DNA of 64,000 nucleotides, taken from Myxococcales bacterium. GTDB lineage: Bacteria > Myxococcota > UBA796 > SXON01. The position numbers and the translations under genes were made by a program. Shown piece by piece: positions 35,547 to 43,584 of this stretch; the first letter of the stretch is position 1; each line of letters begins with the position of its first letter. The notes under the pieces are model-generated. The model searched no databases, had not been told where the DNA came from, and saw nothing but the letters and a program-made list of their open reading frames with translations. Where the stretch lies: NCBI GenBank assembly GCA_009692585.1, contig SHYX01000022.1:1-64000 (forward strand), written 5' to 3'.

Positions 35547-36245
35547 TTAGTAGTATTTCTCGAAGTGCACGTGCTTCCGGTCGAAGCCAGCCGCGGTCAG
35601 GATCGCGCGTCCTTCATCGATCATCGGGCCGTTGCCGCACAGGTAGACGTGGGTGCTGGCGTCGGGCGTCGCGTCCGCCAGCCGCTGGGTGATCCGCCCT
35701 TTGAACCCGGTCCAGGCCGGCGAAGGTCGCGAGAGGCACAGGGTGTAGTCGAAGTCGGGCAGGGTGGCGCGGAGGCGATCGAGGTGGTCGACGGCGAACA
35801 GATCCTCCTCGTCACGAACGCCGAACAGCAGTCGGAAACAGCGCGGGTCCCGGGCGCGCGCCGCCTCTTCCAGCATGGAGCGGTACGGCGCCAGCCCCGT
35901 GCCGGTGCCGAGGAACCAGAACGGCCCCGGCGCGTCGGCCAAGGTGAAAACTCCGAACGGACCGCGGAAGTGCATGCGATCGCCGGGTCGCGACACGCGT
36001 AGATACTCACTCGCCGCCCCGCCTTCGAGTAGCTTGATGGCCAGTTCCAGGCGGGATGGGTCCAGCGGATCGGAGTACACCGAATACGAACGCTCTCCAC
36101 CCGGTTTGGCGTCGGGCACCGCCAGGTTGACGAACTGGCCAGGGCGGAAGGGAATCGCCTCGTCCAGTCGGAAGTGATAGACGTTTGTATCTCGCGCCAC
36201 GGGCGTGATCTCGGTCAGGGTCGCCTTGGTCTCGATTCGTGCCAT
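35547..36245 (-). CDS. fpr: Ferredoxin/flavodoxin-NADP reductase family protein
   Basis: A 232-residue flavoprotein moving electrons between NADPH and ferredoxin/flavodoxin. The FAD-binding motif is PGGERSYSVYSDP (RxYS type) and the phosphate-binding stretch is FRPGQFVNLAVP. The NADP site is FLGTGTGLAPYRSMLEE, followed by LLFGVRDEEDLFAVDHLDRL and YLCGNGPMIDEG. The C-terminus ends in HFEKYY, as in bacterial Fpr-type enzymes. The start ATG lies 10 bases after the stop of the thioesterase/VOC gene, so they may form one operon. Confidence 0.92.
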   Translation of the reverse strand: MARIETKATLTEITPVARDTNVYHFRLDEAIPFRPGQFVNLAVPDAKPGGERSYSVYSDPLDPSRLELAIKLLEGGAASEYLRVSRPGDRMHFRGPFGVFTLADAPGPFWFLGTGTGLAPYRSMLEEAARARDPRCFRLLFGVRDEEDLFAVDHLDRLRATLPDFDYTLCLSRPSPAWTGFKGRITQRLADATPDASTHVYLCGNGPMIDEGRAILTAAGFDRKHVHFEKYY

Positions 36246-36255
36246 GCGGGCGATG

Positions 36256-37071
36256 CTACACGTTGTCGTCGCGGTGGTCCAACAGCGGCGGCTCCCACAA
36301 CTCCAGCTTGTTGCCCTCCGGGTCCCACGCCCATGCGAAGCGGCCGTGGTCCTCCGGTCCGCGTTCGAGCCGGACGCCGGCGTCGGCCAGGCGCGCCAGG
36401 ACTGCGTCGAGGTCGGGCACGCGGAAGTTGACGCGGCCGTTGCGCACGGCCGGCAGCGGGGTCCCGGCGCGGAAGAGGGCGAAGGTGGTGGTGGCCAAGC
36501 GTCCGGAGGGGTGCCGATCCAGCGAGGGCAGTTCGATGCCGCGGGCGTCACCCCAGACCTCCAGCTCCAGCTCGAAGTGACGCCTGTACCAGGCCGCGAG
36601 CGCGTCGACGTCGTCCGCGTAGAGGAAAACGCCGCCGAGACCCTGGACGCGAGGCGGTTCCTGGGCCGGCTCCTCGAGGCCGAGGGCGCCGAGGAGCGCC
36701 GTGGGAGGGTCGATGATGCGCCGGGTGCGTACGTCGAAGAAGGTGCCGATGAGCTCCGCCGAGGCGCGCAGCTTGCCGGCCGCATCGACGAGGCGCTGGG
36801 TCGCGGCGAACCGCCGGGGACCGGTGCGGCGGAAGGAGGACTCGACGGCCACGGTGTCGCCGAGCCGGACCTCTCGCCGGAACTTGAGGTCGATCTCGAG
36901 GACCACCGGGCTGACGCCCAGCGCCGCGAGCTGGTCCCACGAGGCGCCGGTTTCGCGGAGCACGGCCCACCGCGCCGCCTCGAAGATCATGAGGTAGGCG
37001 GCGTTGTTGAGATGGCCGAGGATGTCGATCTGCTCCGGTTGGATGACCACCGGATGGTGGAAGACGCGCAT
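36256..37071 (-). CDS. Fused hotdog thioesterase and glyoxalase/VOC protein
   Basis: A 271-residue protein with two families joined. Residues 1-125 form an acyl-CoA thioesterase (YbgC/FcbC type): VFHHPVVIQPEQIDILGHLN followed by NAAYLMIFEAARW, with the Asp-Ile-Leu-Gly-His-Leu-Asn pattern that resembles the active-site D-x-x-G-H-x-N motif. Residues 150-270 form a VOC/glyoxalase domain: GVFLYADDVDALAAWYRRHF and the C-terminal FAWAWDPEGNKLELWEPP. The ATG shown starts the first domain. There is no stop or frameshift between the parts. The fusion suggests that the two act on the same pathway, but the substrate is unknown. Confidence 0.87.
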   Translation of the reverse strand: MRVFHHPVVIQPEQIDILGHLNNAAYLMIFEAARWAVLRETGASWDQLAALGVSPVVLEIDLKFRREVRLGDTVAVESSFRRTGPRRFAATQRLVDAAGKLRASAELIGTFFDVRTRRIIDPPTALLGALGLEEPAQEPPRVQGLGGVFLYADDVDALAAWYRRHFELELEVWGDARGIELPSLDRHPSGRLATTTFALFRAGTPLPAVRNGRVNFRVPDLDAVLARLADAGVRLERGPEDHGRFAWAWDPEGNKLELWEPPLLDHRDDNV

Positions 37072-37181
37072 GGGGGCCGCTATGCCGCCCGGCCGAGAGA
37101 TGCGCCGCGCGGTGGTTCCCCCTCCCGGCCCTCCTCCACCGTCGCGAGCCAGGACCGCCGTCGGCGCGGCGACGCCTCCGG

Positions 37182-37307
37182 CTACTGGACGGTAACGAGC
37201 ACCCCGGCGGCCGTGGACTCCGCGACGTAGGTGAGGACGTGGCCGTCGGGGTCGGAGGACCCAGTTCCGTCCAGCTGGACCGGGTTGCCCAACGTCTCTG
37301 TCACCGA
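37182..37307 (-). pseudogene. Fragment of a PKD-domain protein
   Basis: The last 38 codons of a minus-strand frame read TETLGNPVQLDGTGSSDPDG, then HVLTYVAESTAAGVLVTVQ and stop. 'xxVxLDGTGSSDPDGxxLTY' is the core signature of PKD domains. Nothing upstream continues the domain: the frame becomes low-quality and no signal peptide is found, so this is a stump of a surface protein gene. Confidence 0.55.
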
Positions 37308-37368
37308 GGAACCTTCGTGACCGAAAGCTGCGCGCCACCGCCTTCCGGCGGGGGACCCCGGCGCGAAC

Positions 37369-37965
37369 TCACGGGGCACTCCTGCGGCGGCGAAACACCA
37401 GGGTAAAGTTGTTCGCAGGCATGGGAATGGTGCGGAGGTGGTCGAGCTCCACGCGGAGCGCCGCCAGCGCGGCGACGTCGCGCACTCCCCACCGCGGGTC
37501 ACGCGCCATCAGGCCGGCGTCGAAGGTGGCGTTGCTCGCGGAGGTGTGCTTTCCGTCGATGGTGTAGGGGCCATAGGTGACCAGAAGCGCGCCGGGAGCC
37601 AGGCCCTCGACCGCAGCGCGGAACAGGCCCTCGGCCACGCTCCACGGCGCGATGTGCACGAGGTTGGCGCAGAAGATCCCGTCCCATGGGCCCGCCGGGA
37701 GGGGTTCGGTTTCGGCGTCGTACCTCAGCGCGCGCAGGATGCGGGGCTGCCCGGCGGCCCAGGCGTCGATGCTCTCCAGGTGAGCGGTCTCCACGTCGGT
37801 CGGCTGCCACACAAGCCAGGGCAAGGCCTCCGCAAAGTAGGCGGCGTGCTCGCCGGAGCCGCTGGCCACCTCGAGCACGCGCGCGCAGGGCGGGGCGAAA
37901 AGGTCGCGCAGTTGGGTGACGAGCGGCTCACGGTTGCGGGCGGTGGCGGGGAAGGTGAGCTTCAT
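37369..37965 (-). CDS. DUF938 family SAM-dependent methyltransferase
   Basis: A 198-residue protein with the DUF938 (METTL26/C16orf13-like) pattern: FPATARNREPLVTQLRDLF, VLEVASGSGEHAAYFAEALP (SAM-binding), WQPTDVE, GIFCANLVHIAPWSVAEGLF and LVTYGPYTIDGKHTSASNAT. The family is predicted to be methyltransferases, but substrates are not known. It is on the minus strand, next to the PKD fragment, and divergent from the lamin-tail protein across about 140 bases, which I find to hold nothing but the promoter region. Confidence 0.93.
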   Translation of the reverse strand: MKLTFPATARNREPLVTQLRDLFAPPCARVLEVASGSGEHAAYFAEALPWLVWQPTDVETAHLESIDAWAAGQPRILRALRYDAETEPLPAGPWDGIFCANLVHIAPWSVAEGLFRAAVEGLAPGALLVTYGPYTIDGKHTSASNATFDAGLMARDPRWGVRDVAALAALRVELDHLRTIPMPANNFTLVFRRRRSAP

Positions 37966-38105
37966 GCGTCGGGTGCCGCGTAACGTGCCCGCGTTGGCGC
38001 GTTGGCCACGGGGGACCGCTGGCGGTGGTCACCATCTGGTGACAAGCTACGTGGTCGGCGCGACCGGTCTCCCGTTCAGGGTTAGGCCGCGCTCCCGGGA
38101 GCCCG

Positions 38106-39845
38106 ATGCTCGTCCTGCTCACCTCTTCGTTCGCCGGCGTCCTCATCAACGAGGTGGTCTACAACCCGTCGGGTGCCGACGGTGGGCTCGAGTGGATCGA
38201 GCTGTGCAACAACGGCGCCACGGCGGTGGCGCTCGACGGGTACACCATCCGATCGGGCGGAACCAGCTTTGCAACCAGCTTCACGCTCAGCGCGGCGGGC
38301 TCGATCGCGCCGGGCGAATACGTCGTCGTCGGCTTCGGCTCGACCACGTGGCCAGGAGCCTTCAACGACAACCTCGAGAACGGCGGCAGCGTCGCCGACG
38401 GGGTTCAGCTGGTCGACGGGTCCGGAACGGTGCTCGACACGCTCCTGTACGATGGGTCGGCGGGCGGACTGCTCGACGACCTCGGTCGCGCCGAGCCCGC
38501 CGCGGCCGGGGTGGGGGAAGGCCAGAGCCTCGGCCGCTTCGACGGCACCACCGATTGTGTCGATACCGACGACTCCGCGGCGGACTTCGTGGAGTACGCC
38601 ACGCCGACCCCGGCGGCCGCCAACGGCGACCCCAACCCCGGCACCGGCGGCAACGCCGATTGCACGGCGGCGGCCGACGTCCGGCTCAACGAACTGTTGT
38701 CCAACCCATCGGGAACTGACACCGGCTTGGAATGGGTCGAACTCCACAACCGTGGCACCGCCGCCGTCGACGTCAGCGGGTGGGTGGTTCGCGGGGCCAC
38801 CAAGTCCACGGGCGGCTCGTCGGCGGTCCTACCCGGTGACACCGTGATTGCCGCCGGCGGCTTCCTGGTGGTCGGCGCCGGAGGCCTCGGCTCCATCACC
38901 CTGGGCAACGGCACCGGCGGCGACGGCGCGTACCTTCTGTGCGACGATGTGGTCCTCGACAGCGTGGTCTACGGCGACGACAACGCCGACGCGCTGCTCG
39001 ACGACTGGGGCATTCCGGCCACCTCGCTGGCGGAGATTCCCGGCGAGTCGGTTTCACTGTCGCGTCGGACCGACGGCGAGGACACCGACCAGAGCGCCGA
39101 CGACTGGACGTCCTCTTCGGTGAACACCCCGGGGGCGGCGAACCAGACCCCCCAGTGCGTGTCGGAAGGCGCCGAGGGGCTTCGTCTCAACGAGGTCTTG
39201 TACGACCCCACCGAGGACGACGACACGTACGAATTCGTGGAGCTCTACAACGCCGGCGATGTGACCATCCAACTCGAGGGCTACGTGCTCGACGCCGCCA
39301 AGAGTGATTGGTCCGACAACGCCATTCTTCCGGCGGGTGCCGTGCTCGAGCCCGGTGAGTTCTACGTCATTGGTGGCGGCGACGTCGAGAACCAGGACTA
39401 TTCAGCCGCAGGGCTTGATCTTGGCAACGGAACCGACGGCGACGGCGTGCGTGTCAGTTCTTGCGATGGGGTGCTCCTCGACACCGTGCTCTACGGTGGT
39501 GCGGAGGGCGATGAACTGGTCGGGGACGGGGGTGCGACCGACGTGGTGGACAAGGTTTCGGCGGGCTCCTCCATCGGGCGATTCCCGGACGGGCAGGACA
39601 GCGACGCGCACACCGATTGGGTCGCCTACTCCTCGCCGTCCCCCGGCGAGGCCAACGCCGACCCGGCCGCCATCGACACCGGGGACGACACCGGGAACGG
39701 TACCGGCGACGGGCCGATCGAGCCCGGCTGCGGGCCGAACCCCGACAGCCCGGATGGCGCGGCCTGTGCCACCGCCCGGCTCCCGCTGCACGGCCTCGAA
39801 GGGGTTGTCGCTTTGCTGGTCCTCGCGCGGCGACGCCGGCTATAG
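38106..39845 (+). CDS. Lamin-tail-domain surface protein with MYXO-CTERM-like anchor
   Basis: A 579-residue secreted protein. After a short signal (MLVLLTSSFAG) come three lamin-tail (LTD) domains, each starting 'LINEVVYNPSGADGGLEWIEL', 'LNELLSNPSGTDTGLEWVEL' and 'LNEVLYDPTEDDDTYEFVEL'. The C-terminus, GCGPNPDSPDGAACATARL then LHGLEGVVALLVLARRRRL, has a cysteine-containing stretch, a short hydrophobic helix and a terminal Arg cluster. This matches the MYXO-CTERM sorting pattern, so the protein is probably anchored and processed at the surface. Function of the LTD repeats is unknown. Confidence 0.85.
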   Translation: MLVLLTSSFAGVLINEVVYNPSGADGGLEWIELCNNGATAVALDGYTIRSGGTSFATSFTLSAAGSIAPGEYVVVGFGSTTWPGAFNDNLENGGSVADGVQLVDGSGTVLDTLLYDGSAGGLLDDLGRAEPAAAGVGEGQSLGRFDGTTDCVDTDDSAADFVEYATPTPAAANGDPNPGTGGNADCTAAADVRLNELLSNPSGTDTGLEWVELHNRGTAAVDVSGWVVRGATKSTGGSSAVLPGDTVIAAGGFLVVGAGGLGSITLGNGTGGDGAYLLCDDVVLDSVVYGDDNADALLDDWGIPATSLAEIPGESVSLSRRTDGEDTDQSADDWTSSSVNTPGAANQTPQCVSEGAEGLRLNEVLYDPTEDDDTYEFVELYNAGDVTIQLEGYVLDAAKSDWSDNAILPAGAVLEPGEFYVIGGGDVENQDYSAAGLDLGNGTDGDGVRVSSCDGVLLDTVLYGGAEGDELVGDGGATDVVDKVSAGSSIGRFPDGQDSDAHTDWVAYSSPSPGEANADPAAIDTGDDTGNGTGDGPIEPGCGPNPDSPDGAACATARLPLHGLEGVVALLVLARRRRL

Positions 39846-39851
39846 TGGCCC

Positions 39852-40805
39852 ATGCGCTACCTGTTGCTTCTGTTGTGTGTTGCGGGGTGTTTCACGTCCG
39901 AGCCGCCGGACGACACCTCGGAAGACGACGATACCGCCGACCCGGAAGGCGATCCGGCCACCATCCCCCTGGCCGGCGCCTGCACGCTCGACCGGCGCTG
40001 GGGCGGCTTCAAGGTCGAGGCGAACGTCGACTACTCCGCTGTCGACGGGGCCATCACCAACGGGGTCGTGCCGGTGCGCGTGCTGAGCGAGGCGCTGGTC
40101 GAGGGGGACTGCAAGCTCCTCAAGCGCGGGAACCCCTTCTGCGATCCGACCTGCGGGCCCACCGAGACCTGCGACTTCGACGGCGAGTGCATCCCCAACC
40201 CCGAGAATCAGGACCTGGGCACGGTCACCATCACCGGGCTCACCGACCCGGTGGTGATGGAGCCCCTGATCCCCACGAACCAGTACTCGTTCACCGATGT
40301 TGACAACCCTGCGTTCGACGCGGGGAAGCTGGTCCGACTCCAGACGGCTGGTGGCGCCTACGCGCCGCTGACGATGCACGGTGTGGGGGTGATCCCGCTG
40401 GTGCCTGGCAGCACCACCTGGCTGGTGACCGCTGGTTCCCCGGTGCCGTTGACGTGGGACGTGCCCCCGAGCGCCGTTCGCAGCGACGTGTTCGTCAGCG
40501 TGAACGTCGATCAGCATGGCCTGACCCCGCTGACGTTGTGGTGCAGCTTCGCCGACGACGGCGCCGCCGAGATTCCCGCCAGCGTGATGGACGCGCTCCT
40601 CAACGGGGGCGTCACCGGCTACCCCAGTGGCAAGATCCAGCGGCGCACGGTCGACCATGTGATGCTCGGCGACGGGTGCGCCGACTTTATGGTGGACTAC
40701 TCGCTGACCGCGAAAGTCAGCGTCAGCGGCCACACTCCATGCAGTACTCCCGCGGACTGTCCCGACGGCCAGGAGTGCGATCTCGCCCTTCAGACCTGCG
40801 AGTGA
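39852..40805 (+). CDS. Surface lipoprotein, unknown function
   Basis: A 317-residue lipoprotein: signal MRYLLLLLCVAGCF, acidic Asp/Thr linker, then a mature domain with NPFCDPTCGPTETCDFDGEC and a C-terminal CSTPADCPDGQECDLALQTC, both small Cys knots of EGF-like or dickkopf-like spacing. The central part is beta-rich. I recognise no family. A TATAGT hexamer lies five bases before the start, but it overlaps the preceding stop codon. It follows the lamin-tail gene by six bases and is followed by another lipoprotein gene after four bases. Confidence 0.78.
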   Translation: MRYLLLLLCVAGCFTSEPPDDTSEDDDTADPEGDPATIPLAGACTLDRRWGGFKVEANVDYSAVDGAITNGVVPVRVLSEALVEGDCKLLKRGNPFCDPTCGPTETCDFDGECIPNPENQDLGTVTITGLTDPVVMEPLIPTNQYSFTDVDNPAFDAGKLVRLQTAGGAYAPLTMHGVGVIPLVPGSTTWLVTAGSPVPLTWDVPPSAVRSDVFVSVNVDQHGLTPLTLWCSFADDGAAEIPASVMDALLNGGVTGYPSGKIQRRTVDHVMLGDGCADFMVDYSLTAKVSVSGHTPCSTPADCPDGQECDLALQTCE

Positions 40806-40809
40806 CCCG

Positions 40810-42303
40810 ATGGGCTGCCTGCTGACCCTGCTCCTCAGCTGTGATCCTGCGGTCCCCGACATCGACGACGGTACCGACCGGGACAGCGGCACCGACAGCG
40901 CGGACACCGGCGACACCGGCGATACCGGGCTGAGCGAGGCCTGCCTGAACCTGCCGCCCCTGCCGCTGGTTCGCCCCGATAGCCTTCGAGGTTTCACCCC
41001 TGCGGAGGACTTCGCCTTCGATGGCGAGGGGCAGCACGTCAGCATCGACGAGAATGGAAACCTGGTGGGGATCACCTACGAAGGCGTCACCAAGCTGATC
41101 TCCGCCGGGTTTGGCGAGGGGGCGGGCACCCACATGCTGGTGGATGGGCAGATCGTCATCGCCGACGTGACCAACAACACCCTGGTGAAGGTCGATCCGG
41201 GCACCGGCGGCAGCGTGGTCCTGACCGCGGGCTTGTCGTACCCCAACGGCCTGGACGTTGGGACGGACGCTTTTGTGTACGTCGCCGAATCGGGCCTCGG
41301 CACGCTGCGAAAGGTAGACGCAGAAACCGGGGAGTCGTCGTTGATCGCGGCGGGGATGTACGGAGCCAACGGGGTCAGCTTCGGTCCCGGCTTTGACGAG
41401 TTGTACGTGGCCTCCTTCGGTGGCGGCGTGGTCTGGCGAACTGATGTTGGTGGCGATGGGATCTGGACCCGCCCACGCGTGTGGGCCCTCGTCCCTGGGG
41501 CGGCCGCGCCGACGACGCCGACGTGCGAGGTCGAGCCCCTGGGAACGATGTGCACCCTCGGCGGGGGGTACGGCATCGGGGAGTGTGTCGAATCCGAGCT
41601 CGGGTACAGCCTGTGCGAGACCGTCCCCGACACCGAGGCCTGTGACGGCGCCGAGGTCGGAGACCCGTGCGAGACCACGGCGTTCGGCGAGCCGGTCACC
41701 TCCATCTGCGTGCGCAGCTCGCCGGAGGCGCCGGTATTCTGCCCCGCCGCGCCCGCCAGTTATGTCGAGGACTGCCCCGGAAACGCCGGAGAGGCCTGCG
41801 ACGTCGACGGCGTGGCGGGAACGTGCACCATGAACTACGAGGGCACCCCCATCTGTGACCTGGGTGGGTATTGGGAGCGGGCGCAGTCGACCTGTGCCGA
41901 CGCCCTGGACGGGGACGACTGCCTGGTGGACGACTACGTCTACGGTTGGCAGGGCACCTGCGCCGACGGCGCCTCGTGGGGGTTGCCGGGTCTGGTGTGT
42001 ATGCCGGGCACCAGCACTGGCGGTGAGGATGGGATGTTGGACGGCCTCAACGTCGATGAGTGCGGGAACGTCTACGCCACGTCCTATGTCGCGGGAAAGG
42101 TCTGGCGGTGGGCCGGTGAGCGAGGGGAGCCCGAGCTCGTCACTGACGTCCGCGCGTCGTGGATCCCCAACCTGCACTGGGGAAATGGCGTCGGCGGTTG
42201 GCGCGACGACGTGCTGTACATGGCCAACCGGGACAACGGCTCGGTCTACACCTTGGAGGTCGGCATCAAAGGCCATGGAGAGGCGTTCGTCTCGGGGCCG
42301 TGA
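40810..42303 (+). CDS. Beta-propeller surface lipoprotein (NHL/SMP-30-like)
   Basis: A 497-residue lipoprotein with a short signal (MGCLLTLLLSC), an acidic DTGDTGDTG linker, then strands typical of an NHL or SMP-30-like propeller: NGNLVGITYEGVTKLISAGF, VDGQIVIADVTNNTLVKVDP, YPNGLDVGTDAFVYVAESGL and GANGVSFGPGFDELYVASFG. A Cys-rich insertion (residues about 235-390) separates it from the last propeller blades (LDGLNVDECGNVYATSYVAG). No enzyme residues are assignable. Together with the two genes before it, it forms a run of exported proteins read in one direction. Confidence 0.78.
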   Translation: MGCLLTLLLSCDPAVPDIDDGTDRDSGTDSADTGDTGDTGLSEACLNLPPLPLVRPDSLRGFTPAEDFAFDGEGQHVSIDENGNLVGITYEGVTKLISAGFGEGAGTHMLVDGQIVIADVTNNTLVKVDPGTGGSVVLTAGLSYPNGLDVGTDAFVYVAESGLGTLRKVDAETGESSLIAAGMYGANGVSFGPGFDELYVASFGGGVVWRTDVGGDGIWTRPRVWALVPGAAAPTTPTCEVEPLGTMCTLGGGYGIGECVESELGYSLCETVPDTEACDGAEVGDPCETTAFGEPVTSICVRSSPEAPVFCPAAPASYVEDCPGNAGEACDVDGVAGTCTMNYEGTPICDLGGYWERAQSTCADALDGDDCLVDDYVYGWQGTCADGASWGLPGLVCMPGTSTGGEDGMLDGLNVDECGNVYATSYVAGKVWRWAGERGEPELVTDVRASWIPNLHWGNGVGGWRDDVLYMANRDNGSVYTLEVGIKGHGEAFVSGP

Positions 42304-42329
42304 GGCCCCAGATGGCTTAGGCCGCATCC

Positions 42330-42446
42330 ATGGACCTCGCCGCTCCCGACTTCATGCGCCGGGTGAGCCAACACCTGTGTGTCGGTAAGCCGTGGGCGCG
42401 CACGGGTGCGTTGCCCTTCTGCTTCAGCCTGACGCGCGTGGGCTAG
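42330..42446 (+). CDS. Possible small protein, 38 residues
   Basis: The reading MDLAAPDFMRRVSQHLCVGK, ending in TGALPFCFSLTRVG, lies just before the GT2 gene; only four bases separate its stop from the next start, so it could be a translationally coupled leader. I recognise no family. It could also be a chance reading or a remnant. Confidence 0.3.
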   Translation: MDLAAPDFMRRVSQHLCVGKPWARTGALPFCFSLTRVG

Positions 42447-42450
42447 CCCC

Positions 42451-43569
42451 GTGCTCCTCCTCGTCGCCGGGATTGCCCTGTTCTGGCTCAGCGTGGCGGT
42501 CAGGGTCGCCCGTTCGCGGCGTGATCCACGATGGCGGCTCGAACCATCTTCCATGCGTCATGATTCACTTCCTGGGCTTGATGTCGTCGTTCCCGCCCGG
42601 GATGAAGCGCGAAACATCGACGCATGTATCAGCACACTCTCCGCGTCTGATCACCCGTCGCTCCATGTGTTGGTCTTCGACGATGGCTCGACCGATGGGA
42701 CGCCGGCGCTGGCGCGGGCCGCCGGGGCCACGGTGATCGAGGGAGGGGGGGGCGCGCTGCCCTCGGGGTGGAAGGGCAAGCCGTGGGCCCTCGAGCGCGC
42801 GCGCGCCCACCTCGGCGGGTGCGACTGGCTCTGCTTCCTCGACGCGGACGTGCGGGTCCACCCGGCCGCGCTCGCCCGCATCCACAGCTATGCCATCGCC
42901 AACGACGTCGACCTCGTCTCGGGCTTCGGCCGACTGGAGATGGGGAGCTTCTGGGAACACGTGGTCCAGCCGTCGGTGGGCGGCCTGATCCTCGCCGGAA
43001 ACGACCTCGCGGCGCTCAACGAGGACGGAAACCGCGACAAGGCCATCGCCAACGGGCAGTTGATCCTGGTGCGGCGCGCCGCCTACGACGCCATCGGGGG
43101 GCACGCTGCGGTGTTCGACGACATCCTCGACGACATCGGTCTGGCCAAGGCCTTCAAGAAAGGCGGCTTCCGCGTTCGCGCGCTGCACCTGCGCGAGTTG
43201 TTCTCGTGCCGCATGTACACCGGCTTCGGCGAGCTGTGGCATGGTTGGACCAAGAACCTTTTCCCCGGCATGGAATTCAAGCTCGGCGTGGTGGCGCTCG
43301 TCGTCGGGCTGGTGCTGCTGGAGTTCCTGGCTCCGTACGCCATCGCGGGGTGGGCGCTGGTCCAGGGCGACGCCGCGCTCATCGTCGCGAGCGTTGGGCT
43401 GCTGGTGCTCATCCACGGCGTTCGGGCCTGGATGGACCGCATCTTCGGCCAACCGCTCGCCTACGGGCTCTTGCAGCCGCTGGGGGCCGCGATCCTCGTG
43501 GGCCTGTTGGTAGACTCGGTGCGGCGTACGTGGATGGGGTCACGCCGGTGGAAGGGGCGGGTCTACTGA
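42451..43569 (+). CDS. Membrane glycosyltransferase family 2
   Basis: A 372-residue GT2 enzyme. N-terminal membrane anchor (LLLVAGIALFWLSVAVRV), then the nucleotide-sugar core: LDVVVPARDEARNIDACIST, LVFDDGSTDGTP, LCFLDADVRVHP (DxD) and the acceptor region DDILDDIGLAKAFKKGGFRV. Three or four C-terminal membrane segments follow, around VVALVVGLVLLEFL. The overall layout resembles the diapocarotenoid/hopanoid-type GT2 group that glycosylates lipid acceptors, so a glycolipid product is plausible. It precedes the lipid-synthesis genes by 1.2 kb with one gene in between. Confidence 0.9.
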   Translation: MLLLVAGIALFWLSVAVRVARSRRDPRWRLEPSSMRHDSLPGLDVVVPARDEARNIDACISTLSASDHPSLHVLVFDDGSTDGTPALARAAGATVIEGGGGALPSGWKGKPWALERARAHLGGCDWLCFLDADVRVHPAALARIHSYAIANDVDLVSGFGRLEMGSFWEHVVQPSVGGLILAGNDLAALNEDGNRDKAIANGQLILVRRAAYDAIGGHAAVFDDILDDIGLAKAFKKGGFRVRALHLRELFSCRMYTGFGELWHGWTKNLFPGMEFKLGVVALVVGLVLLEFLAPYAIAGWALVQGDAALIVASVGLLVLIHGVRAWMDRIFGQPLAYGLLQPLGAAILVGLLVDSVRRTWMGSRRWKGRVY

Positions 43570-43584
43570 GGTCGTCCGGAGCGC

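Noticed and set aside
36253..36258. TAGCAT on the minus strand seven bases before the ferredoxin-NADP reductase start as a leaderless promoter
   Set aside because: The hexamer includes the stop codon of the thioesterase/VOC gene and the two genes look co-transcribed, so a promoter here is not supported.
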